From Deltaproteobacteria bacterium (GTDB taxonomy: Bacteria > Myxococcota_A > Polyangia > Nannocystales > Nannocystaceae): a DNA stretch of 64,000 nucleotides. Where the stretch lies: the NCBI GenBank assembly GCA_016709225.1, contig JADJEE010000012.1, positions 496,001 to 560,000 on the forward strand, read 5' to 3'. This document shows, piece by piece, positions 26,406 to 34,976 of the stretch; the first letter of the stretch is position 1, and each line of letters starts with the position of its first letter. The position numbers and the translations under genes were made by a program. The notes beneath the pieces were generated by a model that saw nothing but the letters and a program-made list of their open reading frames with translations, had not been told where the DNA came from and made no database searches.

Positions 26406-27471
26406 GCGTGGGCCCGTGGCGCACGGCCGCGGCGGGTGGATGAAAGAAATCGCGGGCGCGCGAGTGCGGCGTCAGCGAGCCCGCGCGCACGCCCGCATGC
26501 GCCGCGCGGGCATCGCTGGCCCGCTTCGCGCGCGGATGCGCGACGCCCGAATCGGTGTAGCGCAGTGGGCGCGGGCGACGACTGCGATGGCGGCCACGCC
26601 ATCTGCTCCGGCGGATGCCCGCGGGGCTGGGCGACCACGCACCGGGCGGGAGCAGCAGCGTCTGATCGAGGCGGCGCAATCGACGAGCGTTCTCCTCGGG
26701 CATTCGCCGGTCGTAGGCATAGTGTTCGTAGCGTGCGATCGCATCACCGTCGCGAACCTCGAGGGTTCGCATCACGACATCGGTCGGATGCGCGCCGTAC
26801 GAGGGACCGTTGGCGAGACAACGCGCCTGGGCAACGGCCCGCTGCGTGGCGGCGGCCGGCAGCCGCCATCGGCGGAAGCGTGTCCCGTCGAGGTTTCGGC
26901 GATGGAGGTCGCGCGCCAGCTCGACGCGCCCATCAAGGCGCAGCGTCAGGTGGTACGAGCGACACGGGCCCAGGCATCCGCTCGAGCGCCGCTCCAGCAC
27001 GACGTCATCGGGCAGCGCGTCGGCGGGTAGTCGCTCGGCGATCTCGGGCGTGCCGACCTCGCGGTGCGCGATCCAGGCGACTTCGCCGGGCGCGACCATC
27101 CAGGCCTTCGAGCTGTGCTCGTCGAGCGCATCGAACACGGTCGACAAGCAAGGTTCGTTCGGGAGCCCGCGGATTTCCACGGTGCCACGCCGATCGGTCG
27201 CGAGCTCGATCGAGAAGCGGCCGCACTCGACCGTGACGCGTCGATTCGGCAGGCGGCGACGCGTGTCCGTGTCGGTGACCACGATCCAGGCCTGGCCCCC
27301 GACTTCACCGGTATCGTGCACACTCGGTTGGTTGCCCGCGAGCTCGCTGCCCTCGTTCGGCTGCACCGGCGGGCAGCGCGTCGCGGGGCCGCAGGCCAGG
27401 AGCACTTGCACCACGCCTGCCGCGACGATGGCGAGCGTCGCTGCGCGTACCCGGCGAGCGAGAGGGAGCAT
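26338..27471 (-). CDS. DUF6438-like lipoprotein (3' end uncertain)
   Basis: The N terminus has a signal peptide and lipobox (VVQVLLACG, Cys at about residue 27). A segment with RSSGCLGPCRSYHLTLRLDG at about residues 163-182 resembles the DUF6438 motif (Cys-x-G-x-Cys-x-x-Tyr with an alternating beta pattern). After about residue 275 (LLLPPGAWSPSP) the sequence becomes Arg/His/Pro-rich and looks like untranslated read-through. The open frame overlaps the start of the DUF1592-family gene by 68 nt. The true stop may have been lost by mutation or a sequence error, so only the first 275 residues or so are well supported. Confidence 0.55.
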   Translation of the reverse strand: MLPLARRVRAATLAIVAAGVVQVLLACGPATRCPPVQPNEGSELAGNQPSVHDTGEVGGQAWIVVTDTDTRRRLPNRRVTVECGRFSIELATDRRGTVEIRGLPNEPCLSTVFDALDEHSSKAWMVAPGEVAWIAHREVGTPEIAERLPADALPDDVVLERRSSGCLGPCRSYHLTLRLDGRVELARDLHRRNLDGTRFRRWRLPAAATQRAVAQARCLANGPSYGAHPTDVVMRTLEVRDGDAIARYEHYAYDRRMPEENARRLRRLDQTLLLPPGAWSPSPAGIRRSRWRGRHRSRRPRPLRYTDSGVAHPRAKRASDARAAHAGVRAGSLTPHSRARDFFHPPAAAVRHGPTHARTTSRGRGGAWAPGRLLSRQ

Positions 27472-27583
27472 GGACGGAGCAACGCCGGCGCCCTAGCCCT
27501 GCTGACACCCATCGCGATCGACGTCGTCGCGGCGATGCGCCGACCGACCCGTGCGCGTCAAGGCGACGCGCGCCAGCACGGCC

Positions 27584-28777
27584 CTACTTCAACAGCCCGG
27601 GAACCGGCTCCCAGCGACAGCCGCCGCGATCGACCCCCGGCGCCTCGCAGCACGCGAGCACGTGATCGCGCGCCGGGCCGAAGAGCGTCTGCCAGGCCGC
27701 GAAGTCCGGGATCTGGGCGCCCGCGCCCGGCATCCAGTACGCCAGTGGCCAGTGCGAACTCCCGGGCATCGCCGCATCGAGCACCGCCTGCTCGAAGGGG
27801 CTGGCCTTGTCGAGCCCCATCGAGTCGGCAGCGAAGCTGCCGCAGGTGTTCTCGCTGCCGATGCGGTGGCACGACGTGCACGCGGCTGCCTCGCGCGAGG
27901 TCAGGTGGAGGTTGCCGGTGGCGCGCACGGTACCGTCGAGGTTCAGCAGTCCGTAGGGCGCCTTCTTCAGCGCCACGCTGGTCCACGGCGCCGCATCCAG
28001 GTACGGCGTGAAGATGAACGGATCGTGGTCGTGGCAGCCGACACAGCCGCCGCCGTCGGTGAAGTAGAAGACCTCGCCGTGATGCGAGCGCTCGGCATCG
28101 GTCGCATCGAGCAAGTCGAGCGGCGGCATGTCGTCGTCGTGGGTGACGTTGTCGATGTCGTCCCAGAAGCACGTCGCACCGGTACGCGTGTTCTGTCCGA
28201 TGAGACCCATGTCCGTGTAGATGACGGAGCCGTCGACGTCGGCGTAGGGGTCGCGGCAGATCCACAGCAACATCACGTCGTCGTGCTGCAGCACGCCGAG
28301 CTTGCTTCCCTGGGCGCACGACCCGGTCAGGCGCGAGGGGTTGGTGCACTCGCTGGCGTCGGTTTCGGCCGGCTCGAGCACCACCTGCGGACCCGAGACA
28401 TCGGCGTGGTAGGTGACAATCGGCGACGCGGTGCTGCACTGCACCTCGTCGGTGCTCGGCAACCAGTTGTCGAATGCGGCCTTGCAGCGGCACGAGTAGC
28501 ACAGCGCGATGCCGCCGTCGGTCGCGGTGTCCACACACGCCTCGGTGCAATCGATGGGGACGAACGGCTCGCCGGTCGACGAGCTGGACTCGCTGCCACT
28601 GCTCGTGTCGGCCGCGGTCGAACTCGATTCGCTCGAGCTCGACGTGCTGGAACTCGCGAGGTCGCGGGTGGTCGACGTATCGCTGGTGCCCTCACCGACG
28701 ACGCCCGCGTCGTCACCACTGCACGCGGCGGTGACGAGGACGATCAGCGTCGCGACGATGCGAGTGGTCGACGGCAT
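27584..28777 (-). CDS. Diheme c-type cytochrome-like lipoprotein
   Basis: A 397-aa protein with lipobox (VTAACSG, Cys at residue 19) and a long Ser/Thr-rich linker (about residues 30-70) typical of myxobacterial surface lipoproteins. Two haem-binding motifs are present, CVGCH and CTSCH, separated by about 50 residues. Further cysteines (CTEACVDTA, CYSCRC) suggest disulfides. No named family is recognised. Together with the DUF1592-family protein it suggests extracytoplasmic redox proteins in this segment. The 222 nt between it and hipA hold nothing I recognise. Confidence 0.7.
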   Translation of the reverse strand: MPSTTRIVATLIVLVTAACSGDDAGVVGEGTSDTSTTRDLASSSTSSSSESSSTAADTSSGSESSSSTGEPFVPIDCTEACVDTATDGGIALCYSCRCKAAFDNWLPSTDEVQCSTASPIVTYHADVSGPQVVLEPAETDASECTNPSRLTGSCAQGSKLGVLQHDDVMLLWICRDPYADVDGSVIYTDMGLIGQNTRTGATCFWDDIDNVTHDDDMPPLDLLDATDAERSHHGEVFYFTDGGGCVGCHDHDPFIFTPYLDAAPWTSVALKKAPYGLLNLDGTVRATGNLHLTSREAAACTSCHRIGSENTCGSFAADSMGLDKASPFEQAVLDAAMPGSSHWPLAYWMPGAGAQIPDFAAWQTLFGPARDHVLACCEAPGVDRGGCRWEPVPGLLK

Positions 28778-28999
28778 CGCCCCAATCTACACGCCCGCGC
28801 ACGCCCGCGTCGGTGACACGCGATGACATGGCGCGGGCACCGCGCCCGCTCGCACCGCAACGCGCGAGCCGGTCGGTCTTCGGGCAACGGCGCGGCTGAA
28901 GCGAGCCGCTGTCCGACCTCCCAGGGGCATGACCCTCCCCGCACCGGCCTGGCTCCCTCGCTGGCCTCATCGTCGCGACCGCGACGGCGTCGTGGTTGC

Positions 29000-30211
29000 C
29001 TAGCGCAGCGTGCGATGGGCATCGCCGATCGCCTTCACGCGCTTGGCCGTCGCGCCGCTGTCCCGCGCGAGCGACCGCCAGCGCGCGACCGCATCTTCGA
29101 CCTGCTCGATGATCGCCTGCGCCGACGCGCGATCGATCCCGTGGCGCGCGCCCAGGCGCAGTACGCCTCCCTTGGTCGGCGCCTTGCCCTCGCCGTCGAT
29201 GGTCATGGTGTGCTCACCGCCCGGGCCCCGTGCGAACACCAGGTCGTAGGCCGGCGAGAGCGACCACTGACCGCCGGCGTCCATCAGGAACGCAAAGTTC
29301 TTGGCGTGGTCGTCGCGGTTGTGGGCGACGACGTTGAACACCATGCGTCGGAAACACTCGCTCACCGCGCGCGCGTCCCCGGTCAGTGCCCGCGCGACAC
29401 GCAGCAACTGATCGTAGTCGCACGACGGGAGACGAAAGTCGGCGTGGAGGAGGCCGCCCAACGTATGCATGTGCACGCGGTTCGATGGGCCCTCACGATC
29501 GAAGCGCTGCACGCCGAAGAAGCGCGCCTGCGCGAACAAGCGATGGGGCGGCACGGCGATCCCCGCGGCCTCGGCCATTCGCATGTAGGCGTGCTCGAGT
29601 CGCCCCTCGTCGGCGCCGTCGCTGCCGATCGCGAACTTCACGAGCCAGTGGGTCCAACCATCGGGGAGCTCGTCGACACCCGAGAGCACCTGGCTGCCCC
29701 GCACGCCCACGACCACCTTGGGTCGCGCGCCGCCCGGCGAGCCGCCGGCACGGCGCAGCTCGGGGAGCACCTCACCCTCGGAGCCCAGCAGCTGCTCGGC
29801 CTGCGCCGCGAGTTCGGCGAGCCCGAGTCGGCTCGGCGAGTCTTCGGACTCGGCGGGCGGGTGGTACGTCAGTGCGCCCATGGTGCGCCGACCGAGGTAC
29901 GTCAGCCGGTCGAGCACGGAGATCGTCGAGGGGTCGACGCCGCGGCTGCGGAACCATCGATCCATGAGCAGCAACCCCCAGCCGTCGGGCAGCGAGTCGT
30001 CGAACACGCCGAACAGTGGGCCGAAGCTGCGGTCGCCGTGCTCGACCAGGCCCGCTTGCGCGGGGAGCTTCCACGGCGACAGCGCCCAGCCCGTGGCGAG
30101 GAACGCCTCGTCGTACTCGAACACGAGCCGACCGCGAGCCACCTCGGCGAGGGTGCCCACCCCGACCTCGTGCGTCGGTGACCAACGCAGCCTCACCGCG
30201 ACTCGCTTCAC
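29000..30211 (-). CDS. hipA: HipA-family serine/threonine kinase toxin
   Basis: A 403-aa HipA-like protein. The N-terminal couple_hipA region includes FGPLFGVFDDSLPDGWGLLLMDR (split at about residue 75). The kinase core has HNRDDHAKNFAFL, the HipA catalytic Asp/Asn motif, and LSPAYDLV, the metal-binding motif. In the known system the kinase phosphorylates glutamyl-tRNA synthetase and halts growth; the target here is inferred. It overlaps the end of the upstream hipB by 4 nt. Confidence 0.88.
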   Translation of the reverse strand: MKRVAVRLRWSPTHEVGVGTLAEVARGRLVFEYDEAFLATGWALSPWKLPAQAGLVEHGDRSFGPLFGVFDDSLPDGWGLLLMDRWFRSRGVDPSTISVLDRLTYLGRRTMGALTYHPPAESEDSPSRLGLAELAAQAEQLLGSEGEVLPELRRAGGSPGGARPKVVVGVRGSQVLSGVDELPDGWTHWLVKFAIGSDGADEGRLEHAYMRMAEAAGIAVPPHRLFAQARFFGVQRFDREGPSNRVHMHTLGGLLHADFRLPSCDYDQLLRVARALTGDARAVSECFRRMVFNVVAHNRDDHAKNFAFLMDAGGQWSLSPAYDLVFARGPGGEHTMTIDGEGKAPTKGGVLRLGARHGIDRASAQAIIEQVEDAVARWRSLARDSGATAKRVKAIGDAHRTLR

Positions 30212-30513
30212 CGACGCCCCCGCTTCGGCAACTTCACCGTGCTCGCCCGCTCGAGCTCGTCGATCGAGCGCGCCGCGGGAGCCTCGAACAAGGCCTCGAA
30301 CTCCTCGAGCCGACCGAGCGCCGCCGCAATCTTCAGGAGGTTGTCGAGCGTGATGTGGCCCGAGCGCTCGAGTCGCTGCACCGTCGACAAACCCACACCG
30401 GCACGTTCGGCCAACGTCGCCCTTCGCCAGTCGCGGGCCAGTCGCAGCGCGGACACACGCTGACCCAGCGCGGTCGCAACCTCGACCGGTGTGCGAAGAG
30501 TCGGGATCTTCAC
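30208..30513 (-). CDS. hipB: HipB-like helix-turn-helix antitoxin
   Basis: A 101-aa protein with an XRE/Cro-type helix-turn-helix at about residues 31-60 (RATLAERAGVGLSTVQRLE). It is the first gene of the hipBA pair and should neutralise HipA and repress the operon. The start is GTG at 30513. An Arg/Lys-rich C-terminal tail follows. A 10-bp inverted repeat lies 15 nt upstream of the start. Confidence 0.85.
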   Translation of the reverse strand: MKIPTLRTPVEVATALGQRVSALRLARDWRRATLAERAGVGLSTVQRLERSGHITLDNLLKIAAALGRLEEFEALFEAPAARSIDELERASTVKLPKRGRR

Positions 30514-30527
30514 GGGTACATCATGCG

Positions 30528-30578
30528 TCGAAAATGAACTTTTGTCGACAGAAACGCCACGTAAGAGGTCATTTTCGA
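30528..30578. promoter_or_regulatory. Candidate hipBA operator: 10-bp inverted repeat
   Basis: TCGAAAATGA (30528-30537) and its exact complement TCATTTTCGA (30569-30578) are separated by 31 bp directly upstream of hipB. The centre also holds the palindrome TGTCGACA (30543-30550). This AT-richer stretch contrasts with its surroundings. Paired inverted half-sites upstream of an HTH antitoxin gene fit autoregulation, but binding is inferred. Confidence 0.55.
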
Positions 30579-30743
30579 ATCTTTGTAACCAAGCCCGTGG
30601 TGGGCGGTTTGCTGCGCGTGGGCGGCCGACGTCGCGACCCTTGCGATTCGGCTCATCGTTCGTCCGCAGGTCATCGCCTGCGCCGATCCGCCGCCGTCGC
30701 GCGCTCTATCTGCTCGGAAGGACGACGCCGCGACGGCGTCGGG

Positions 30744-32270
30744 ATGACGACGATGAAGCGACGCGGTCTGCTGACGCCGATGCGGCGTGGATGGTGGTGT
30801 GGTGCGTTGGTGTTGCTCGCGGTGCCCGGCTGCGCCCGCGAGCGCTGCCCCGACGCCGCGTGCAGCGGCCTGGGCGACGACGGGCTGTCGCCCACGACGC
30901 TCGCCGATCCCTCGACCAGCGAGTCCTCGGGTCTCGCCGATGGCGCCGACGATCTGCGCGACCTCCCGCCCGCCAACCCCGGCGGCTGCAACGTCGACTT
31001 CGGCTGCACGGACAAGATCGATCTGCTGTTCGTGATCGACAACTCCGGCACGATGGCGGAGGAACAGCTGAACCTCGCGCGCAACTTCCCGCGCCTCATC
31101 GAGCGGCTCGAGAACCTGCAGGACGCCGAGGGCAACCCGATCCATCCCGACGTCCACGTGCTGGTCACGACCACCGACATGGGCAACCCGCTGTGCACCG
31201 CCCACCAGCCCGATGGCTATTCCCCGGCCAAGGGCGCACCGACCACGACCGGCTGCAACGCGCGCATCGCCGACTTCACCGGCCTCGGCGCGCATCCGGT
31301 CGAGGTGCCCGAGGCCTGCACCTCGGTGTGCCCCACCGACCTCGCGCCTGCCGATGCCTTCCTCGCGTTCTCGCCCAACGGCACCAACGTGCCCGAGGTC
31401 GCGCCCCGCGACATCGACGGCGACGGCGCACCCGACTCCGCGATCGCGCAGACGCTGGCGTGCATCGGCCCGCAGGGCATCGACGGCTGCGGCTACGAGG
31501 CCCAGCTCGAGTCGATGCTGCAGGCGCTCTACCCCGACGCGCCGTGGAACAGCGGCGCGCAGCCGTTCCTGCGCCCCGACGCCCTGCTCGCGATCGCGAT
31601 CGTGAGCGACGAGGTCGAGGGCTCGGTGCTCGACTACGGCATCATGGACGACGCCTCGCTGCAGGAGGTCGATCCCGACGATGGCAGCCCCTCGCCGACC
31701 AGCGCCATCATGTGGCACGCCGGCGTTGGCTGCAGCGGTCCCGATTCCAACGGCGTCTACACCGACTGCACGTCGCGCGACGACGGCGGCCTGCAGCCGG
31801 TGTCGCGCTACGTCGACTACCTGGTCGGGACCCTGCGCGAGCAGCAGCACAAGCAAGTCGTCATGCTCGGCATCCTCGGCGTGCCCGAGGTCACCGATCA
31901 CCAGGACGCACCGCCCTACGCACCTGCGGCCGGTGGCGAGTTCGACCTGGTCTATCGCCGCTGGCGCGACGGCGACTACCCCACCGGCGACATCCTGCCG
32001 ACCGACCCCGCGGGCACCACCGCCGCCGACAAGACCTTCGACTTCGGCATCGGACCCGGCTGCACCGGCCAGGCCCAAGACGGCAGCTTCACCGGCCAGG
32101 CCACGCCCAACACGCGCGTGATGGAGGTGTGCCACAGCCTCGACTTCGTCGACGAGCACGGCACCGAGCAGGTGCGCTGCTGCATCGAGTCGATCTGCGA
32201 CGACGACTTCAGCGCGGCGATCGATTGCCTGACCGGCATCATCGGGCACTCGCTGCTGCCACCGGGCTGA
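30744..32270 (+). CDS. VWA-domain lipoprotein
   Basis: A 508-aa lipoprotein; lipobox LLAVPGCAR with Cys near residue 30. A von Willebrand A domain begins around residue 90 with the MIDAS motif FVIDNSGTMAEEQ. Many cysteines (for example CNVDFGCTDK, CTSVCPTD, CCIESICDDD) suggest disulfides in an exported protein. ATG 30744 and ATG 30753 are equally possible starts. It is divergent from hipBA and the 230-nt gap contains the inverted repeat. Function unknown; proteins of this pattern are frequent in Myxococcota. Confidence 0.75.
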   Translation: MTTMKRRGLLTPMRRGWWCGALVLLAVPGCARERCPDAACSGLGDDGLSPTTLADPSTSESSGLADGADDLRDLPPANPGGCNVDFGCTDKIDLLFVIDNSGTMAEEQLNLARNFPRLIERLENLQDAEGNPIHPDVHVLVTTTDMGNPLCTAHQPDGYSPAKGAPTTTGCNARIADFTGLGAHPVEVPEACTSVCPTDLAPADAFLAFSPNGTNVPEVAPRDIDGDGAPDSAIAQTLACIGPQGIDGCGYEAQLESMLQALYPDAPWNSGAQPFLRPDALLAIAIVSDEVEGSVLDYGIMDDASLQEVDPDDGSPSPTSAIMWHAGVGCSGPDSNGVYTDCTSRDDGGLQPVSRYVDYLVGTLREQQHKQVVMLGILGVPEVTDHQDAPPYAPAAGGEFDLVYRRWRDGDYPTGDILPTDPAGTTAADKTFDFGIGPGCTGQAQDGSFTGQATPNTRVMEVCHSLDFVDEHGTEQVRCCIESICDDDFSAAIDCLTGIIGHSLLPPG

Positions 32271-32341
32271 TCCAACCGGCGCGCCGCCTGTGCTAGCTTC
32301 GCAGCGGCGGCGATCTCCGTCGCCGCGCGAGCGCGAACGCC

Positions 32342-33724
32342 ATGGCCAGCGGCAACATCTCCTACCACCCGACGCAGGGCCTCACCTACGACCCCGCCGA
32401 CGCCCACTACTGGGACGAGGACGCGCTGGCCGCCGAGATCACCCGCGTGTTCGAGGTCTGCCACGGCTGCCGCATGTGCTTCAAGTACTGCGACAGCTTC
32501 CCGATCCTCTTCAAGTCGATCGACGACGAGTGCGACGGCGACGTGCGCAAGCTGCCCCAGGCCCGCATCGGCGAGGTCATGGAGGCGTGCTTCCAGTGCA
32601 AGCTGTGCGAGGTGCAGTGCCCCTACACCCCGCGGGACAACCACCCGTTCCAGCTCGACTTCCCCAAGCTCGTGCACCGGCGTGCGGCGATCGAGCACCG
32701 CAAGCGACGCCCGACCCTGCAGGACTTCGCGCTGCGCGACCCCGACCTCACCGGCACCGCCGCGCGCGCGAGCCTGGGTGCCATCAACGCACTCAACCGC
32801 AACAAGCTGCATCGGTGGTTCCAGGAGAAGGTGCTCGGCATCCACCGCGACAAGCTGATGCCCGAGTTCGCGTCGAAGACCTTCGAGCACTGGGCCGCCG
32901 GCGAAGGTCTGTGTGATCGCGGGCCGGGTGGCGAGGCAGTGCTGTTCCAGACCTGCTTCGTGCAGCACAACGAGCCTCAGATCGGCAAGGATGTGGTCGA
33001 GGTGCTGCAGCGCAACCAGGTCGACGTGCGCTGCGAGAAGGGTCTGCAGTGCTGCGGCATGCCGGCGTGGGAGCGCGGCGACCTCGAGCTGGTGCGCAGC
33101 AAGGCCAAGCACAACCTCGATCGGTTGATGCCGCACGTCGAGGCCGGTGCCAAGGTCGTCGCGATCAACCCGACCTGCTCGATGATGATGCGCCGCGAGT
33201 GGCCCGAGCTGGTTGGTGGCGACGACCGCGAGCGTGCGCGACGGCTCGCCGCAGCGATCGTCGATCCCGGCGAGTTCGTGTGGAACCTGCGCAACGAGCC
33301 GCGCTTCAACACCGAGTTCGCGAGCAGCCCCGCCGGCAAGGTCGCCTATCACGCGCCGTGTCATCTGCGTGCGCAGGGGGTCGGCTTCCGTGGCCGCGAC
33401 CTGCTGCGCAAGCTGCCCGGCGTGCAGCCGGTGATGGTGATGGAGTGCTGCGGCCACGACGGCACCCACGCGATGAAGGTCGAAGGCTTCGAGCCGTCGA
33501 TCCGCATCGGTCGCAAGTCGTTCGATGGCATGGACGCATCGGAGGCGCAGGTGTGGGCGACCGATTGCCCGCTGGCGGCGATCCAGTTCGAGCAGCACGC
33601 GGGGCGCAAGCCCATGCACCCGATGTCGATCCTCGCCCGCGCCTACCGTGGCGAGCCCTTCCCCGGCGCGCCGGCGGCCCCGAAGCCCGCGCCGCCCACG
33701 TCACCGAAGCGAGACGAACCATGA
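32342..33724 (+). CDS. GlpC/HdrD-like iron-sulfur protein
   Basis: A 460-aa protein of the GlpC / glycolate-oxidase-F / heterodisulfide-reductase-D group. Two [4Fe-4S] motifs are in the N-terminal part: CHGCRMCFKYC (residues 40-50) and CFQCKLCEVQC (about 83-93). Two CCG domains follow (LQCCGMPAWE and MECCGHDGTHAMK), each with an upstream Cys-containing arm. It probably passes electrons to a quinone or disulfide; the partner dehydrogenase is not visible here. The next gene encodes a DUF3501 protein, a pairing seen elsewhere with a rubrerythrin, which is absent here. The stop overlaps the next start. Confidence 0.82.
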   Translation: MASGNISYHPTQGLTYDPADAHYWDEDALAAEITRVFEVCHGCRMCFKYCDSFPILFKSIDDECDGDVRKLPQARIGEVMEACFQCKLCEVQCPYTPRDNHPFQLDFPKLVHRRAAIEHRKRRPTLQDFALRDPDLTGTAARASLGAINALNRNKLHRWFQEKVLGIHRDKLMPEFASKTFEHWAAGEGLCDRGPGGEAVLFQTCFVQHNEPQIGKDVVEVLQRNQVDVRCEKGLQCCGMPAWERGDLELVRSKAKHNLDRLMPHVEAGAKVVAINPTCSMMMRREWPELVGGDDRERARRLAAAIVDPGEFVWNLRNEPRFNTEFASSPAGKVAYHAPCHLRAQGVGFRGRDLLRKLPGVQPVMVMECCGHDGTHAMKVEGFEPSIRIGRKSFDGMDASEAQVWATDCPLAAIQFEQHAGRKPMHPMSILARAYRGEPFPGAPAAPKPAPPTSPKRDEP

Positions 33725-34278
33725 AGCCGGTCGAACGCAGCGAGATCCTCGACTACGTCACCTACGACGAGCAGCGCCCGCAGCTGCGCGCGCAGGCCAT
33801 CGCGGTCAAGCAACCCCGTCGGGTCCAACTCGGCGAGCACTTCACCTTCTTGTTCGAGAACCGCGACACCGTGCGCTACCAGGTGCAGGAGATGATGCGG
33901 GCCGAACGACTCGTGCGTGAGGCCGACATCGCCCACGAGCTCGCCACCTACAACGAGCTGCTCGGGGGCGACGGCGAGCTCGGCTGCACGCTGCTCATCG
34001 GCATCGACGACGAGGCCGTGCGGGCCGAGAAGCTGCGCGCGTGGGTGGGCCTGCCCGCGCACGTGCACGCCCGCCTCGCTGACGGCACCAAGGTGCCCGC
34101 GAGCTACGACCCGCGGCAGATCGGCGACGATCGCCTGAGCTCGGTGCAGTACCTCAAGTTCGCCGTCGGCGGCCGCGCTCCGGTCGCGATGGTCATCGAC
34201 CTGCCGGCACTGCAGTGCGAGGTCGTGCTCGACGACGCGCAGCGTGCGGCCCTGCAGGCCGATCTCGACGCCGGCTGA
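33721..34278 (+). CDS. DUF3501 family protein
   Basis: A 185-aa soluble protein. The N terminus (ILDYVTYDEQRPQLRAQAIAVK), the central FLFENRDTVRYQVQEMMRAERL and the C-terminal SVQYLKFAVGG match DUF3501. The ATG overlaps the stop of the Fe-S protein gene, so the pair is co-translated. Function is unknown; the association with a GlpC-like protein suggests a shared redox or stress role. It converges on the next gene with a 9-nt gap. Confidence 0.82.
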   Translation: MKPVERSEILDYVTYDEQRPQLRAQAIAVKQPRRVQLGEHFTFLFENRDTVRYQVQEMMRAERLVREADIAHELATYNELLGGDGELGCTLLIGIDDEAVRAEKLRAWVGLPAHVHARLADGTKVPASYDPRQIGDDRLSSVQYLKFAVGGRAPVAMVIDLPALQCEVVLDDAQRAALQADLDAG

Positions 34279-34287
34279 GGCCGCGAG

Positions 34288-34767
34288 TCAGGTCGCCGCA
34301 CAGACCTTGCGATTGTCGGCGCCGCCGCCGGTCGAGCGACAGCCGAACCCGGTCGACGCGTACTCGTGGCAGTAGTCGTTGGCGTCGGCGTCCCCGACGT
34401 CCTCGGCCTCGCACGCGATGAAGCACATCATCTTGCCGGTCGACTCGAACGGCGCGCATACCTGACGCAGATCGGTCGCGCACTCCCCCGGCACCGCGCA
34501 GCAGTCGGCGTCGGTGGTGCACTCGTGGGTGCAGTAGCCCTCCGGCACGCGATCGAGGCACACCACCGGACCGCCGACGATCGTCGTGGGGTCCTCGACG
34601 TCGGGGTAGCAGTCGTCGGGCGTCATGCAGGGCTGGCCCGCGTGGTCGCCGTCGACGGGCTCGTCGCGGCCGTGACACGCCCCGCCGACGACGGTCGCGA
34701 GCGCGAAGCCGAGGCCGATCGCGAGCGTGGTGGTGCGGACGGAGGCAACGGATCCTGGCGCGGACAT
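34288..34767 (-). CDS. Cys-rich lipoprotein of unknown function
   Basis: A 159-aa protein starting at ATG 34767 (MSAPGSVASVRTTTLAIGLG) with a signal and lipobox VVGGAC. The mature part has about 13 cysteines (CMTPDDCYPD, CTHECTTDADCC, CRSTGGG), likely all disulfide-bonded outside the cytoplasm. No family is recognised. The frame stays open upstream to 34929 but that part reads through the 13-bp repeat and is unlikely to be translated. Confidence 0.65.
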   Translation of the reverse strand: MSAPGSVASVRTTTLAIGLGFALATVVGGACHGRDEPVDGDHAGQPCMTPDDCYPDVEDPTTIVGGPVVCLDRVPEGYCTHECTTDADCCAVPGECATDLRQVCAPFESTGKMMCFIACEAEDVGDADANDYCHEYASTGFGCRSTGGGADNRKVCAAT

Positions 34768-34830
34768 CGGAAGCGTGGGACCGAGCACCGCGCGGGGATT
34801 CCAAGCCCTGGGGTGAACGGTCGCGATCGC

Positions 34831-34909
34831 GACCTCGCGGCGGGACCTCGCGGCGGGACCTCGCGAGCGGGACCTCGCGGCGCGACCTCGCGGCGCGACC
34901 TCGCGGCTC
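34831..34909. repeat. 13-bp tandem repeat (6 copies)
   Basis: Six adjacent copies of GACCTCGCGGCGG/C (one copy is 14 bp) lie in the gap between the Cys-rich lipoprotein and the exosortase, which are divergently transcribed. The array occupies much of the shared upstream region. It could affect expression, but no protein-binding motif is recognised. Confidence 0.85.
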
Positions 34910-34976
34910 GAATGGCTGCGCCCGTGCACCGCCCCTGCACAGGATCTGCAAACCGACTCGCTAGGCTCGAACTCGC

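Noticed and set aside
24759..27236. 825-codon plus-strand open frame opposite the DUF1592-family and DUF6438-like lipoproteins
   Set aside because: Arg/Ala-rich shadow; the minus strand holds signal peptides and domain motifs.
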